Counted from the stretch's first letter, positions 10,173 through 19,304 are shown. The stretch: 64,000 nucleotides of DNA from Lachnospiraceae bacterium C1.1 (GCA_030434875.1 JAUISW010000001.1:3982001-4046000); one strand, 5' to 3'. The notes: a model not told the origin generated them from the sequence alone. Numbers and translations: made by a program.

Positions 10173-10880
10173 ATGGGATCAAAATTAAAAAAATATCTGC
10201 CGTCGGCTATTGTCCTGCTCACGATCATTGTCTCCATTTTGAACTGTGTTTATAACAGCTCATATTCGGACGAGTCCTACAGCTTGAAAAAGCCGGACAG
10301 TCAGGCAATGTATACTATAGAAGATTTTGAAAACGGAAGCTATCCTGATCTTTTTTTAAGGGTATTGGTACGTGATAAAAAGGTCATTCTTGCGAGAGCT
10401 CCTAAATCATATTCCGAATATTCGAGTTACGGTCATGATGATGATTATCTGAATCCTTTTGATTCCGGCTATTTCAAGGAAAATAATTTTACTTACTGGT
10501 TTATGTGTTATGCAGACTCTTATGAATATGATCCATCTCTTCCGACAAATGATGCGGTATCTGAAAATATGATTCCGCATAAGGCGGATTTTACTGATTT
10601 TGGTGAGGCAAACGACATGCTCCGTTATTCATTTCCGTTGAATCATGAACACTATCAGGAAGCGACTGCGTTCTGGTATTCATGGTATTATCATACTTAT
10701 GCTGAAAAAGTTCAGCATCTGGAAAATGTGAAAAAGAGAAGGGATCTGTTCCCTAATGTTTACGTAAACACATCGGACATTGCTGAGGCAGATACTCTCG
10801 TGGCTCTTATTGCTGAAAACGAGGATCTCTACCTCATGAGCCGCGAAAACTATGACCGCTACATGAACGCAGATTCATAA
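10173..10880 (+). CDS. Single-pass membrane-anchored protein of unknown function
   Basis: A 235-residue protein that I do not recognise. Residues 1-25 form a basic start and a hydrophobic stretch (YLPSAIVLLTIIVSILNC), so it is probably anchored in the membrane with the rest outside. The remainder is rich in Tyr, Asp and Ser, with aromatic clusters such as ATAFWYSWYYHTYAEK. An AGGAGG just before 10163 lies upstream of the ATG at 10173. Its place between a flippase and a polytopic protein suggests a role in glycan export or modification, but nothing in the sequence proves this. Confidence 0.6.
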   Translation: MGSKLKKYLPSAIVLLTIIVSILNCVYNSSYSDESYSLKKPDSQAMYTIEDFENGSYPDLFLRVLVRDKKVILARAPKSYSEYSSYGHDDDYLNPFDSGYFKENNFTYWFMCYADSYEYDPSLPTNDAVSENMIPHKADFTDFGEANDMLRYSFPLNHEHYQEATAFWYSWYYHTYAEKVQHLENVKKRRDLFPNVYVNTSDIAEADTLVALIAENEDLYLMSRENYDRYMNADS

Positions 10881-10916
10881 ATTTTAGAATTACTTAACGG
10901 CTGGGAGGAAATATTT

Positions 10917-12413
10917 TTGACAGAAGAAATGCTTCTTGAAATGATAAAAGGATTAACAGAGTCATACTTTCTGAATCAGATCCTTATAATATTGGCATTA
11001 TTCCTGCTTGGACTTGTATTTTTGCATATTACGGATGAAGAGACAGGCTTGAGAAGGATTCTTATGTCATTTCCTATGGGGCTGGCGCTATTTTCAGTTT
11101 CCGGCGCCTTTTTACTTATGGTGGGGATTCCTTTTACTCCTGTCTCTGCTGCACTCACACCGGTTCTTATTATTTTTCTTCTTTTTTTTATTAAAAAGAG
11201 ATGGGTAGATTTAAAAGAAGTTTTTGTAAAAAAAGAGCTGCTGGCCTTGATAGCGGTGATAATTATAGCTGCGATCGCTTCCTCGGGAATATTTTCCCTT
11301 AATGTTTCAAATGATTCGGTATATTATTATTCATCGTTTCCTGCAATGCTCGTGGAGGCCGGAGCGTATGCAAAATCGTTCGATACCTATCTTACAAATG
11401 TGGGACAGACAAGTGCAGTGCTTAATTGCCTGCCATTTCTCTATGGATTTGATACAAGCTTTGGAATACAGCATTTCATGAACATAAATTTTATTCTGAT
11501 CTTTGCTGAAATTCTTTATGAAGATGCCTTTGAACTCAAAAAATCTGTAAAGACCGCATTAATAGCGGCAATAGCCGGAACATTTTTCCTTGCAAGCTCC
11601 ACACCTTTTATGATCATTTCAAAATGGGTGCTCTCCAATGTATATTTTATGGACTACAGCTTTATTCTCTTTTATTTATTAAAAAGAGACAGGGAAAAGG
11701 AAAGAGGTTTTAGTTTTTCGGAATTTATCCTTTTTGCGATGGTTACAATGATAAGACAGGAAGGAACTGTTATGGTGCTTCTGCTCATAATTGCAGCATC
11801 TTCCTTTGAATATACGAATAAGCGACTTGGATTAAATTTTGTCCTGCCGGTATTTTTGATGGAGGCATTTTACTATCTCATGCTCTTTTTAAGGCTCGGA
11901 GTTGATCCGCTCTACAGTTTTCTTGACTGGAAAAAAGCGGTGCTCGTTCTCGGAGCTACAGCAGCAGTGGGATTTTATGTGCTGGTCATGAGAGGAAAGT
12001 TCTTAAAAATAATTGCTGACAATATAAACACGGTTCTGATAATTGCAGTGGCAGCAGGGAATGTCGCAATCCTCGCAGCAAGTCACAGTCGTTATTTAAC
12101 AAATCTTTATACATTTTATCAAAATATAAGAATTGGGAACGGCTGGGGATATTTTGGCATTTTCTTAGCGATAGCAATAGTATTTATGGCATTGGAGATA
12201 ATTATAAACAAATTTAGAAATATTTCATACAATACGGCATACATTGCGGCAATGTTAATGACCACGATCGCTGTTGCGTGGGCAAGAGGCGGTGTTTTAG
12301 TGGTTAGGACCAGTGACTCAGGAAACAGGATACTCCTCCAGTGCATTCCTTTTGTTGTGTATACGATGTTCACTTTTTGTTCACGCTTATGTTATATGAA
12401 TATGAGAAAATAA
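10917..12413 (+). CDS. Polytopic membrane protein, possible polymerase or GT-C enzyme
   Basis: A protein of 498 residues with about a dozen membrane helices. An extracellular-facing loop after the third or fourth helix carries NVSNDSVYYYSSFP, an acidic loop in the position of the catalytic loop of GT-C enzymes. The operon otherwise lacks a Wzy polymerase, so this is a candidate for that job, but I see no diagnostic motif. The start is TTG 10917, supported by GGAGG at 10904-10908 with 8 bases spacing. It is the last gene of the glycan operon; no clear U-tract terminator follows. Confidence 0.6.
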   Translation: MTEEMLLEMIKGLTESYFLNQILIILALFLLGLVFLHITDEETGLRRILMSFPMGLALFSVSGAFLLMVGIPFTPVSAALTPVLIIFLLFFIKKRWVDLKEVFVKKELLALIAVIIIAAIASSGIFSLNVSNDSVYYYSSFPAMLVEAGAYAKSFDTYLTNVGQTSAVLNCLPFLYGFDTSFGIQHFMNINFILIFAEILYEDAFELKKSVKTALIAAIAGTFFLASSTPFMIISKWVLSNVYFMDYSFILFYLLKRDREKERGFSFSEFILFAMVTMIRQEGTVMVLLLIIAASSFEYTNKRLGLNFVLPVFLMEAFYYLMLFLRLGVDPLYSFLDWKKAVLVLGATAAVGFYVLVMRGKFLKIIADNINTVLIIAVAAGNVAILAASHSRYLTNLYTFYQNIRIGNGWGYFGIFLAIAIVFMALEIIINKFRNISYNTAYIAAMLMTTIAVAWARGGVLVVRTSDSGNRILLQCIPFVVYTMFTFCSRLCYMNMRK

Positions 12414-12490
12414 TCAGGTTTGAAATTTAAGGTTTGGAGACAGGCACAGCTTTAAGGGAAATTCGCTGTGCGAAAGGAATTTTATCACTA

Positions 12491-14263
12491 ATGAAGCAGT
12501 TTCAGTTTGAAGTATTTGACTTGAATAAACTCGAAGAACAATTCGGGGAATTAACAGAATATCTGAACAGCCATGAAAGATCAGCCCTTTTATTCCATAT
12601 TTACACCGGGATAAATGATGAAGAGAAAATACTGAGCTTAAGAGATTATTTAAAAGAAAAATATATAGGATCGCATATTGTGGGATGTCTTTCAAATGGT
12701 GAAATATTTGAAGGGCACCTTACGGACCCGGAGATGGTTGTAACCGCCTGGGTATTTGAGACAACAAGGGTAAAGGTGAAGAATTATGCTCTCCCGCTGG
12801 ATGGAGAAGAGGAAACAGCTAAGAAAATAATAAAAGACAGTGAGGCAGATGATCTTAAGGGAATAGAGCTTCTTCTTGTTAAGGGAACGGCATATCATTA
12901 TAAACTCCTGCTGGCACTTGAAGAGCTGGACGAGAGCGTGAAGATTTTTGGCGGAGCATCCAAGGGACACAGCATGGATGATGAATTTGGCTGTTCATTT
13001 TCGGATGAAGGGTCTGTTATCAGAGATGCTGTTACCGTTGTTTTTTATTATGGCTCAGAGCTGAATATCGATCTTCAGTACTCACTTGGATGGCAGGCAC
13101 TCGGACATGAACTTACGGTTACCGGTCTTAAGAATAAAACCCTTGAGAAGCTTGACAACATTACAGCAACAGAAGTATACAGTCATTATCTCGGCATAAA
13201 AATGGATGAGAACTTCTTTTTGAATGTTATCGAATTTCCGCTGATCCTAAAAAGAGACGGAATAACACTTCTTCGTGAGCCATTTAACGAAACGGCTGCA
13301 AATGGAGTCAGGATGGTGTCAGACCTCTTTGAAGGCGAGAAGGTCAGGATAGCTTATGCAGACCCTGAAAATATCGTTGCAGAAACAGATAAGGCCTGTC
13401 AGAGGACAAGTGATTTTGCGCCGGAGGCAATTATGATCTTTTCCTGTGCTGCCAGAAAGCATTTCTGGTCTTATTTTGTAAATAAGGAAATGGAACCTTT
13501 TCAGAAACTGGCAGGATGCTCCGGATTTTTTTCGGGAGGAGAAATAATAAGGATCGGCAGGAAAGTAATAGAACAGAATGTATGTCTCGTTGCAGTAGGT
13601 ATTCGTGAAGGAGAAAAGAAAAATCTTCCAAAAGAAGAGGTGCATGTGGATAAGAGTATGCTTCATGGCCAGCTTTCTATTTTGCGCCGTCTTGCAACCT
13701 TTGCCAGGGCAACTACGGAAGAACTTGAAAGGGCAAATGAAAAGCTCAGAGAATATGCGATAATAGACGAGCTCACAAAAGTCTACAACAGACGTGAACT
13801 TGAAAGAAAGCTGATAGAGACCCTTTACCATGCGGTACAGAATGAAACTCCGGCATCGTTTATTATGCTGGATATAGATTTCTTCAAGGGGATTAATGAC
13901 AGATACGGGCATGATACGGGTGATATTGTTTTAAGGAAGGTGGCAGGTATCCTCAAAAGTCATGCCGGCTCGCTCAGGACACCAGAAGGCGATGCTGTAG
14001 TAGGAAGATTCGGAGGAGAGGAGTTCATAATAATCCTTCCCGGAAAAAACATATCCGAAGCGAAGGAAGTGGCTGAATCAATCCGAATGGATATAGCAGA
14101 ATATGAATTTCCTAAAAAAATTCGTGTAACCGCGAGCCTGGGTGTAACCTCCGTTAATGAAGAGGACAGAAAAAGAAGAGATTCAATGACCATATCAAAG
14201 AGGGTAGATGAAGCACTCTATACAGCCAAAAATGATGGACGTAACTGCGTGAGGATCAAATAA
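12491..14263 (+). CDS. FIST sensor domain protein with GGDEF diguanylate cyclase domain
   Basis: A soluble protein of 590 residues with no membrane segment. The first 200 residues resemble the FIST_N sensor domain (LLFHIYTG, HIVGCLSNGEIFEG). Residues around 210-370 resemble FIST_C. A short coiled-coil linker ending in ELERANEKLREYAI leads to a GGDEF domain from about residue 435, with DELTKVYNRRE, MLDIDFFKGIND and an active-site GGEEF. No RxxD inhibitory site is visible before GGEEF. It probably makes cyclic di-GMP in response to a small ligand; FIST domains are thought to bind amino acids or similar molecules. The ATG at 12491 is chosen; a TTG at 12434 is possible. A 7-bp hairpin (12444-12450 with 12465-12471) lies in the leader. 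Confidence 0.88.
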   Translation: MKQFQFEVFDLNKLEEQFGELTEYLNSHERSALLFHIYTGINDEEKILSLRDYLKEKYIGSHIVGCLSNGEIFEGHLTDPEMVVTAWVFETTRVKVKNYALPLDGEEETAKKIIKDSEADDLKGIELLLVKGTAYHYKLLLALEELDESVKIFGGASKGHSMDDEFGCSFSDEGSVIRDAVTVVFYYGSELNIDLQYSLGWQALGHELTVTGLKNKTLEKLDNITATEVYSHYLGIKMDENFFLNVIEFPLILKRDGITLLREPFNETAANGVRMVSDLFEGEKVRIAYADPENIVAETDKACQRTSDFAPEAIMIFSCAARKHFWSYFVNKEMEPFQKLAGCSGFFSGGEIIRIGRKVIEQNVCLVAVGIREGEKKNLPKEEVHVDKSMLHGQLSILRRLATFARATTEELERANEKLREYAIIDELTKVYNRRELERKLIETLYHAVQNETPASFIMLDIDFFKGINDRYGHDTGDIVLRKVAGILKSHAGSLRTPEGDAVVGRFGGEEFIIILPGKNISEAKEVAESIRMDIAEYEFPKKIRVTASLGVTSVNEEDRKRRDSMTISKRVDEALYTAKNDGRNCVRIK

Positions 14264-14274
14264 TAGTAATATTG

Positions 14275-14301
14275 TTAGCACTCTTTTTAAAAGAGTGCTA
14301 A
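14275..14301 (+). promoter_or_regulatory. CIRCE operator (HrcA binding site)
   Basis: A perfect 9-9-9 inverted repeat, TTAGCACTC-N9-GAGTGCTAA, identical to the consensus CIRCE element bound by HrcA. It lies 8 bases upstream of the -35 box of the htpG promoter. It should repress htpG until heat or misfolded protein inactivates HrcA. Confidence 0.95.
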
Positions 14302-14308
14302 TTTTTTA

Positions 14309-14337
14309 TTGACTTTTAAACTTTGGGGTCTTAGAAT
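14309..14337 (+). promoter_or_regulatory. Sigma-A promoter of htpG
   Basis: TTGACT (14309-14314), a 17-base spacer and TAGAAT (14332-14337). Each box matches the sigma-A consensus at five of six positions. It lies directly downstream of the CIRCE element and about 55 bases before the htpG start codon. Confidence 0.8.
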
Positions 14338-14391
14338 AGTATTTGTTGGGAAAACTTAACGAAAATAACTCTATAGGGAGGCACTATAATA

Positions 14392-16425
14392 ATGGAAAAT
14401 AAACATGGAAGTCTTTCAATAAGCAGTGAAAATATCTTTCCGATAATTAAAAAATGGATGTATTCTGATCAGGATATATTCATCCGTGAGCTTGTATCGA
14501 ATGCCTGTGATGCTATCACAAAGCTTAAAAAACTCGAAGTTATCGGTGAATATACAGCACCTGCAGAGGAGACAGACGGCAGTGAAGGTGCCGGATTAAA
14601 GGGAAGAGTTGATGTTATTGTTGATAATAAGGCAAAGACTCTTAAATTTATAGATAACGGAATCGGTATGACTGCCGAGGAAGTAGATAAATATATCAAT
14701 CAGATTGCATTTTCAGGTGCAACTGATTTCATCAGTAAATATAAGGATAAGTCAGATTCAGACCAGATCATCGGTCATTTCGGACTTGGATTCTATTCTG
14801 CATTCATGGTTGCTGATAAGGTAACGATAGATACACTTTCCCATGAGGAAGGCGCTTCAGCAGTTCACTGGGAATGCGAAGGAGCCGGTACTGAATTTGA
14901 CATGAAAGACGGCGACCGCAGCAAGGTTGGTACAGAGATAACACTTTACCTCAACGAGGACTGCCTGAAATACTGTAATGAATATGCAGTAAGGGAAGTT
15001 CTTGATAAATACTGCGCATTCATGCCTACAGAGATCTATCTTACAGATGTAAATGCCGAGCCGCCCAAGCCGACTAAGGATAAGGACGGAAATGAGGTTC
15101 CGCCTGAAGCTCCGAAGCCGATAAATGATATTCATCCTCTTTGGGCGAAGACACCTAAAGACTGCACAGATGAGGAATATAAGGACTTCTACAGAAAAGT
15201 TTTCCATGATTACAGAGAGCCTCTTTTCTGGATACATTTGAATATGGACTATCCTTTCAATCTGAAGGGTATCCTTTACTTCCCGAAGATCAATATTGAA
15301 TATGAATCTATCGAGGGTGTTATCAAGCTTTACAATAACCAGGTATTCATTGCAGATAATATCAAAGAAGTAATACCGGAATTCCTGATGCTCCTTAAAG
15401 GTGTTATAGATTGTCCTGATCTTCCGCTTAATGTTTCAAGAAGTGCACTTCAGAATGATGGCTTTGTAACAAAGATTTCCGATTACATCACAAAGAAGGT
15501 TGCAGAGAAGCTTTCCGGTATGTGCAAGACGGATAAGGAAAATTACGAGAAATACTGGGAGGACATTTCCCCATTCGTTAAATACGGCTATTTAAGAAAT
15601 CAGAAGTTCGCAGAAAAGATCAATGATTATATACTCTTCAAGGATATCAATGATAAATTCCTTACACTTCCTGAGTGTCTTGATGTAAAACCTACAGAAG
15701 AGGCTGAGGTAACTGATGCCGAGACAGGCGAAAAGGTTGAGGCAGAGGTTGTTGACGAGAAGAAGGATGAGAATGCTGAAGGCGAAAATAAGGAAGAAAA
15801 GAAAGAGCATGTTATTTACTATGTAACTGATGTAAAACAGCAGGGACAGTATATAAATATGTTTAAATCAGCCGGCATGACAGCAGTAGTTTTAAGAAAC
15901 AACATAGATACTCCTTTCATGCAGCAGCTTGAGATGAAGAACGAAGGTGTAAAATTCAAGAGAATTGATGCTGACGTTACCGAATCAATGAAGAGCGAAG
16001 AGTCTGAGGAAGAGACAAAGAGCTTCAAGGAAAAGGCAGAGAGCATCCAGAAGGTGCTGAGGGATACCTTAAAGAAGGAAAAGCTTGAAGTAAGCATTCA
16101 GAAGCTCAAGGACGAAGGAATTGCTTCTATGATAACCTTATCTGAAGAGACACGTCGTATGCAGGATATGATGAAGATGTATGCAATGGGCGGTGCAATG
16201 GGAGACGATCCGATGGCTGATGATGGACAGACACTTATACTCAATGCAACACATCCCCTTGTAAAGAAGGTCATGGATGCACCTGAGGATGAGCAGTCAA
16301 AGCTTATTTCGGAGCAGCTCTACGATCTGGCAATGCTCGCAAACAAGCAGCTTGCACCGGCAGAGATGACAGCATTTATCAATAGAAGCAATGATATAAT
16401 GATGCAGCTTGCAGGATTGAAATAA
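14392..16425 (+). CDS. htpG: Chaperone protein HtpG (Hsp90 family)
   Basis: A 677-residue Hsp90. The N-terminal ATPase domain shows ELVSNACDAITKL (the ATP-Mg glutamate and asparagine), DNGIGMT and GHFGLGFYSAFMV near residue 127, which is the lid glycine-rich motif. The middle domain carries LPLNVSRSALQ. An acidic Glu/Lys-rich insertion lies near residues 435-475, making the protein longer than the usual 620-640. It assists folding and remodelling of client proteins in the cytosol. The start has GGGAGG nearby (14376-14381). Control by CIRCE is directly visible upstream. A palindromic repeat (16436-16464) and a terminator (16517-16560) follow. Confidence 0.97.
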   Translation: MENKHGSLSISSENIFPIIKKWMYSDQDIFIRELVSNACDAITKLKKLEVIGEYTAPAEETDGSEGAGLKGRVDVIVDNKAKTLKFIDNGIGMTAEEVDKYINQIAFSGATDFISKYKDKSDSDQIIGHFGLGFYSAFMVADKVTIDTLSHEEGASAVHWECEGAGTEFDMKDGDRSKVGTEITLYLNEDCLKYCNEYAVREVLDKYCAFMPTEIYLTDVNAEPPKPTKDKDGNEVPPEAPKPINDIHPLWAKTPKDCTDEEYKDFYRKVFHDYREPLFWIHLNMDYPFNLKGILYFPKINIEYESIEGVIKLYNNQVFIADNIKEVIPEFLMLLKGVIDCPDLPLNVSRSALQNDGFVTKISDYITKKVAEKLSGMCKTDKENYEKYWEDISPFVKYGYLRNQKFAEKINDYILFKDINDKFLTLPECLDVKPTEEAEVTDAETGEKVEAEVVDEKKDENAEGENKEEKKEHVIYYVTDVKQQGQYINMFKSAGMTAVVLRNNIDTPFMQQLEMKNEGVKFKRIDADVTESMKSEESEEETKSFKEKAESIQKVLRDTLKKEKLEVSIQKLKDEGIASMITLSEETRRMQDMMKMYAMGGAMGDDPMADDGQTLILNATHPLVKKVMDAPEDEQSKLISEQLYDLAMLANKQLAPAEMTAFINRSNDIMMQLAGLK

Positions 16426-16435
16426 TATAGAAAGT

Positions 16436-16464
16436 GTAACTGTTCAGGTACCCTGAACAGTTAC
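16436..16464. repeat. 29-bp extragenic palindrome, GTAACTGTTCAGG type
   Basis: A perfect 13-bp inverted repeat, GTAACTGTTCAGG, around a 3-base centre. The same arms recur at 18159-18187, and variants occur at 19301-19351 and 45464-45530. It is not followed directly by a U tract, so it is a dispersed repeat rather than a terminator. Confidence 0.9.
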
Positions 16465-16516
16465 GCCGCCCCGAAGCCTATCGGCATGGGAAGTTAACAT
16501 AACATTAAAAGAAATG

Positions 16517-16560
16517 AAAGAACGTGAAGTGTTATAAATGGGGCTTCACGTTCTTTTTTT
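16517..16560 (+). terminator. Rho-independent terminator after htpG
   Basis: A stem with arms at 16517-16529 and 16544-16556 (core AGAACGTGAAG) followed by a run of T residues to 16560. It ends transcription coming from htpG. Confidence 0.88.
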
Positions 16561-16637
16561 AGGAAAAATCCTGAGGATTCGTAAATTCTCTCTATCTACC
16601 GTGTCGCTTTAAGTGTTACAAAGTGGGGGAAAAATGA

Positions 16638-16847
16638 ATGCATGCTACAATTCGAGCAACTATATTACCTGAGATCATAAAAGAGATTCAAAAAGAATAT
16701 CCATGGAATGATGAAGAGGCAATGGATATGTTTTATTCATCTGCTACAGGGGAAATGTTTTCGGATGATGAATTGGGATTATATGGACAATCTGCAATAT
16801 ATATAGCCGGATTATTTTTTGAGGAAATGAAAAATAAAGAAATGTGA
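16638..16847 (+). CDS. Small protein of unknown function
   Basis: An acidic protein of 69 residues with ILPEIIKEIQKEYPW followed by a predicted helix and a GLYGQSAIYIAGLFFEEM end. The shape resembles small orphan proteins, often near toxin-antitoxin or DUF3791-like loci in Lachnospiraceae, but I cannot name the family. GGGGG lies at about 16624. An out-of-frame ATG at 16634 gives only a short peptide. It lies between a terminator and gene debris, suggesting an isolated accessory gene. Confidence 0.5.
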   Translation: MHATIRATILPEIIKEIQKEYPWNDEEAMDMFYSSATGEMFSDDELGLYGQSAIYIAGLFFEEMKNKEM

Positions 16848-16849
16848 GG

Positions 16850-16960
16850 CTTGTATAATGCCATCATAATATCAACAACCTTCTTCTTTCTTGATTCAAG
16901 GCATTCCCTGAATTTCATCAAGCTCTGCATTGGTCATGTTTTCTAAGACCATTCGTATGT
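16850..16960 (-). pseudogene. Possible frameshifted gene remnant
   Basis: Read on the minus strand, one frame gives MTNAELDEIQGMP before a stop, and the neighbouring frame continues with a basic ESRKKKVVDIMMAL stretch. Both look like pieces of one small helical protein split by a frameshift. No intact gene is present. The remaining bases up to the terminator at 17091 are AT-rich with nothing else recognised. Confidence 0.3.
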
Positions 16961-17090
16961 TCCTTTCTTTACTGGCTTAATTGTTTTATATCAAAAATAT
17001 CAATATATGGTACTTATTTTCTAATGTTAAAATAGTGTTATTGGTTAAAGAAACAGTATCTGATTGGAAGTAGAACTATAAAAAGGCACA

Positions 17091-17121
17091 AAAAAACTCC
17101 GGCAGACCCACCGGAGTTTTT
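17091..17121 (-). terminator. Rho-independent terminator of the secreted-protein gene
   Basis: An 11-bp stem (AAAAACTCCGG at 17092-17102 with its complement at 17111-17121) with A and T tracts on both sides. It is placed 33 bases after the stop of the minus-strand gene and could work in both directions. Confidence 0.88.
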
Positions 17122-17153
17122 CTTATCTTTAATTGGCTAATTTATATTCTAAA

Positions 17154-17912
17154 TTAGTTGCCAGAAACTGTGAGGCTGTTACCGCTTACGATAAGAGTTC
17201 CCTCATAGTTACCGGAAAGCTTAATTGTGTTGTTTGAATAGCTAACGTTGCTCTTGTTAACCTTAGCCTTCTTAAGCTTGCCCTTTGAGTTCTTGTACCA
17301 TACAAATACAGTAGCCTTTGTATTCTTCTTGTTGATCTTTGCAGATATAGCATAGTTGCTGCTTGAAGAAGTGAATGCAGTTACCTTCTTTGTAAGCTGA
17401 GCTTCTACATCGTTGTAAGATACAGAGAACTTACCGATCTCTATCTCGATAGAAGGAGTCTTCTTGCTTGTCTTGATGAAGCTCTTAACAACCTTCTTGT
17501 CAGCCTTGCTGAGAGCCTTAACCTCTGTCTTGTCGAACTTAGCTACGCCAACCTTTACTGTACCTGTTGTTGTCTTCTTGTAGCCCTTAGCGAACTTAAG
17601 CTTTGCAACTGTAAGGTTCTTTGAAACTGAAAGACCGCTTACGGTAACTTTCATGTTAAGTGCCTTAGCGTCGATCTTAGCGCCTGTGAAAAGAGGTGTC
17701 TTGTTGTAGCTTACAACAGAACCATCTGTAAGGGTAACCTGTGAAACAGTCTGGCTGTTCATGCTGTCTGTTGACTGAGTTGCATCAGCCTCAACCTCAA
17801 CTACATCTTCAACTGCTACTACTTCGTCGTTTGCCTCATCTGCAAATGCAACAGCATTCATTGAGAATACCATAGATACAGCAAGCAGAAGAGAAAGTGC
17901 TTTCTTGTTCAT
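17154..17912 (-). CDS. Secreted protein of unknown function with signal peptide
   Basis: A 252-residue protein with a clear Sec signal peptide (MNKKALSLLLAVSMVFSMNAVAFA, cleavage after AFA). An acidic linker follows, then a Lys/Thr/Ser/Val-rich beta-type domain with no cysteines. Codon use is strongly biased towards a small set, as in highly expressed genes and unlike the neighbouring injection genes. The signal peptide is close in sequence to that of the secreted protein at 54142-55710, on the other side of the injection locus. Its mRNA leader holds two hairpins (17961-17984 and 17999-18018). GAGG lies about 11 bases before the ATG. The role is unknown; surface or matrix function is a guess. 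Confidence 0.8.
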   Translation of the reverse strand: MNKKALSLLLAVSMVFSMNAVAFADEANDEVVAVEDVVEVEADATQSTDSMNSQTVSQVTLTDGSVVSYNKTPLFTGAKIDAKALNMKVTVSGLSVSKNLTVAKLKFAKGYKKTTTGTVKVGVAKFDKTEVKALSKADKKVVKSFIKTSKKTPSIEIEIGKFSVSYNDVEAQLTKKVTAFTSSSSNYAISAKINKKNTKATVFVWYKNSKGKLKKAKVNKSNVSYSNNTIKLSGNYEGTLIVSGNSLTVSGN

Positions 17913-17960
17913 TTTTTCAATTTCCTCTCTTTCTTTCGAAAACCTGGCTTTGAGTGTTTA

Positions 17961-18018
17961 TGAAATACCTGTGCCTGTATTTCAAAAATCATAGCTAAGT
18001 GCGATATCTAAATCGCAC
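17961..18018 (-). other. Two leader hairpins upstream of the secreted-protein gene
   Basis: TGAAATAC at 17961-17968 pairs with 17977-17984 (8 bp, perfect), and GTGCGAT at 17999-18005 pairs with 18012-18018 (7 bp, perfect). Both fall in the presumed 5' leader of the minus-strand gene and may stabilise its mRNA. The gap up to 18158 is otherwise AT-rich with no gene. Confidence 0.45.
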
Positions 18019-18158
18019 GATAGATAGTACCACATTTTTTTAGAAAAGTTTTAAATTTTTTTTATAAAAATTGTATTTTATTAGATACAATCCGGATTGG
18101 CATGGAATATACTGTCCGATAAGACGGTTAGTAAATTTTTCCGGTATGAAAAAAATTA

Positions 18159-18187
18159 GTAACTGTTCAGGGCACCTGAACAGTTAC
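18159..18187. repeat. 29-bp extragenic palindrome, GTAACTGTTCAGG type
   Basis: The same perfect 13-bp arms as at 16436-16464, with GCA as the centre. It lies in the divergent region before the injection-system operon. Confidence 0.9.
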
Positions 18188-18218
18188 AAAAATTAAAAAT
18201 AACCAAAAAGTATACGAA

Positions 18219-18275
18219 AAAGTACAATTAATTTGTGCATATGTACTTTAAAATGAAAATTTAAGAGTGTACAAT
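18219..18275 (+). promoter_or_regulatory. Candidate promoter with overlapping palindrome before the injection operon
   Basis: A candidate -10 box TACAAT (18270-18275) lies 17 bases after a weak -35 TTTAAA (18247-18252). A perfect inverted repeat AAAGTAC/GTACTTT (18219-18225 and 18243-18249) overlaps the -35, a usual place for a repressor site. No experimental support; the -35 matches only four of six positions. Confidence 0.4.
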
Positions 18276-18314
18276 GAATTTAAAATCGTTTATCTTATGC
18301 ATGACTGAAAGGTA

Positions 18315-19304
18315 ATGGTGAGTAAGATAAAAACATATCTGAATAAAAGGGACAATTATTCTGAATCAGGGGAAATGCCGCAGGATGAGACAGGGGATGT
18401 CAGGCGGCAGATAGCAAAAGTATCGGGGACTGAGGCATTTAATGACAGGGATCCGATATGGCATCTTGATGAATCATTCTGCCAGACATTTGATCTGGCG
18501 GGTCAGAAAAGAGCCATGGAGTCAGACAGATCAGGGGAAAATAAAAAGTCTGGCGGAGAAAAGAGAGAAGAGACCAATGAGGGGGAATCATTTCTAAACA
18601 AAGATTCCAGGACAGATTTTAATAATAAATATGAACCGAGAAAGGAAGAAAACGAGCCGCAGGTCAGGGGCTTTGCAGAGACAGCATTTAAAAGGGGACA
18701 GCTTTCATCTGCAGTAGTTGCCGGCACTGCAAAGACTATGTTTTTCTCCTGTCTTAACCGTACAGTCGGACAGCAGGACGCAAAGAACCGTAAGGAAAGA
18801 AAATTATTTCAGAAAGAATCGCTGCATAGAAAAGTTCCGGGTAATGACGGGGCGAAATTGATCGTAAACCGTGGTGAGGCAGAGTCGGCAGTAGGTCTTG
18901 TGGTGGATTCGCTTAAGGATGCCAGATGGACACTCAAAAGCATGCAGGATATCGCTGAGGGCAGGATGGGTGCAGCCGGAGCTGAAACCTACAGGAAACA
19001 GTATCCATTTCTGACAGACAGTGGTGAAAGGGCTCTGATAGCAGAATACAGGGATAAGCTCGAAGGGGCTGTATCCTTAAAGGAAAAACAGGCACTGAAT
19101 TCCGGGATCATCAAGCTTCAGCATGTGATAGAAAAGAAAGAGCAGATGAAAAGGCGCTTTCTTGAACACCTAAAAAAACTTCAGTTTGATGCACTGACAG
19201 CAGAGCAGATGTTTTTATCAGAGGATTTTTTAAGCAGTGTTTATGAGGCGGATGAACCATCAGAGGCTCCGGATGACGCAGATAACAATGATGATGGAGA
19301 GTAA
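18315..19304 (+). CDS. First gene of injection locus, unknown, disordered N-terminal half
   Basis: The 329-residue protein is not recognised. Residues 1-160 are polar and rich in Glu, Lys, Ser and Asn, so probably disordered. Residues 170-300 look alpha-helical, with SLKDARWTLKSMQDIAEGRMG and a charged helix around IEKKEQMKRRFLEHLKKLQF. No membrane segment or signal peptide. The stop codon is supplied by the palindromic repeat at 19301-19351, so the original C-terminus may have been longer. It heads the locus and lies close to a YbjN-like chaperone gene, which makes it a possible cargo. The ATG has AAAGG only two bases upstream, so the start is uncertain. Confidence 0.6.
   Translation: MVSKIKTYLNKRDNYSESGEMPQDETGDVRRQIAKVSGTEAFNDRDPIWHLDESFCQTFDLAGQKRAMESDRSGENKKSGGEKREETNEGESFLNKDSRTDFNNKYEPRKEENEPQVRGFAETAFKRGQLSSAVVAGTAKTMFFSCLNRTVGQQDAKNRKERKLFQKESLHRKVPGNDGAKLIVNRGEAESAVGLVVDSLKDARWTLKSMQDIAEGRMGAAGAETYRKQYPFLTDSGERALIAEYRDKLEGAVSLKEKQALNSGIIKLQHVIEKKEQMKRRFLEHLKKLQFDALTAEQMFLSEDFLSSVYEADEPSEAPDDADNNDDGE

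Noticed and set aside
16436..16464. Reading the GTAACTGTTCAGG palindromes as terminators
   Set aside because: They lack a T tract and recur as dispersed repeats; a real terminator follows at 16517.
18019..18060. Promoter for the minus-strand secreted protein (TACTAT)
   Set aside because: The -10 is weak and no acceptable -35 is present at 16-18 bases, so it is not called.
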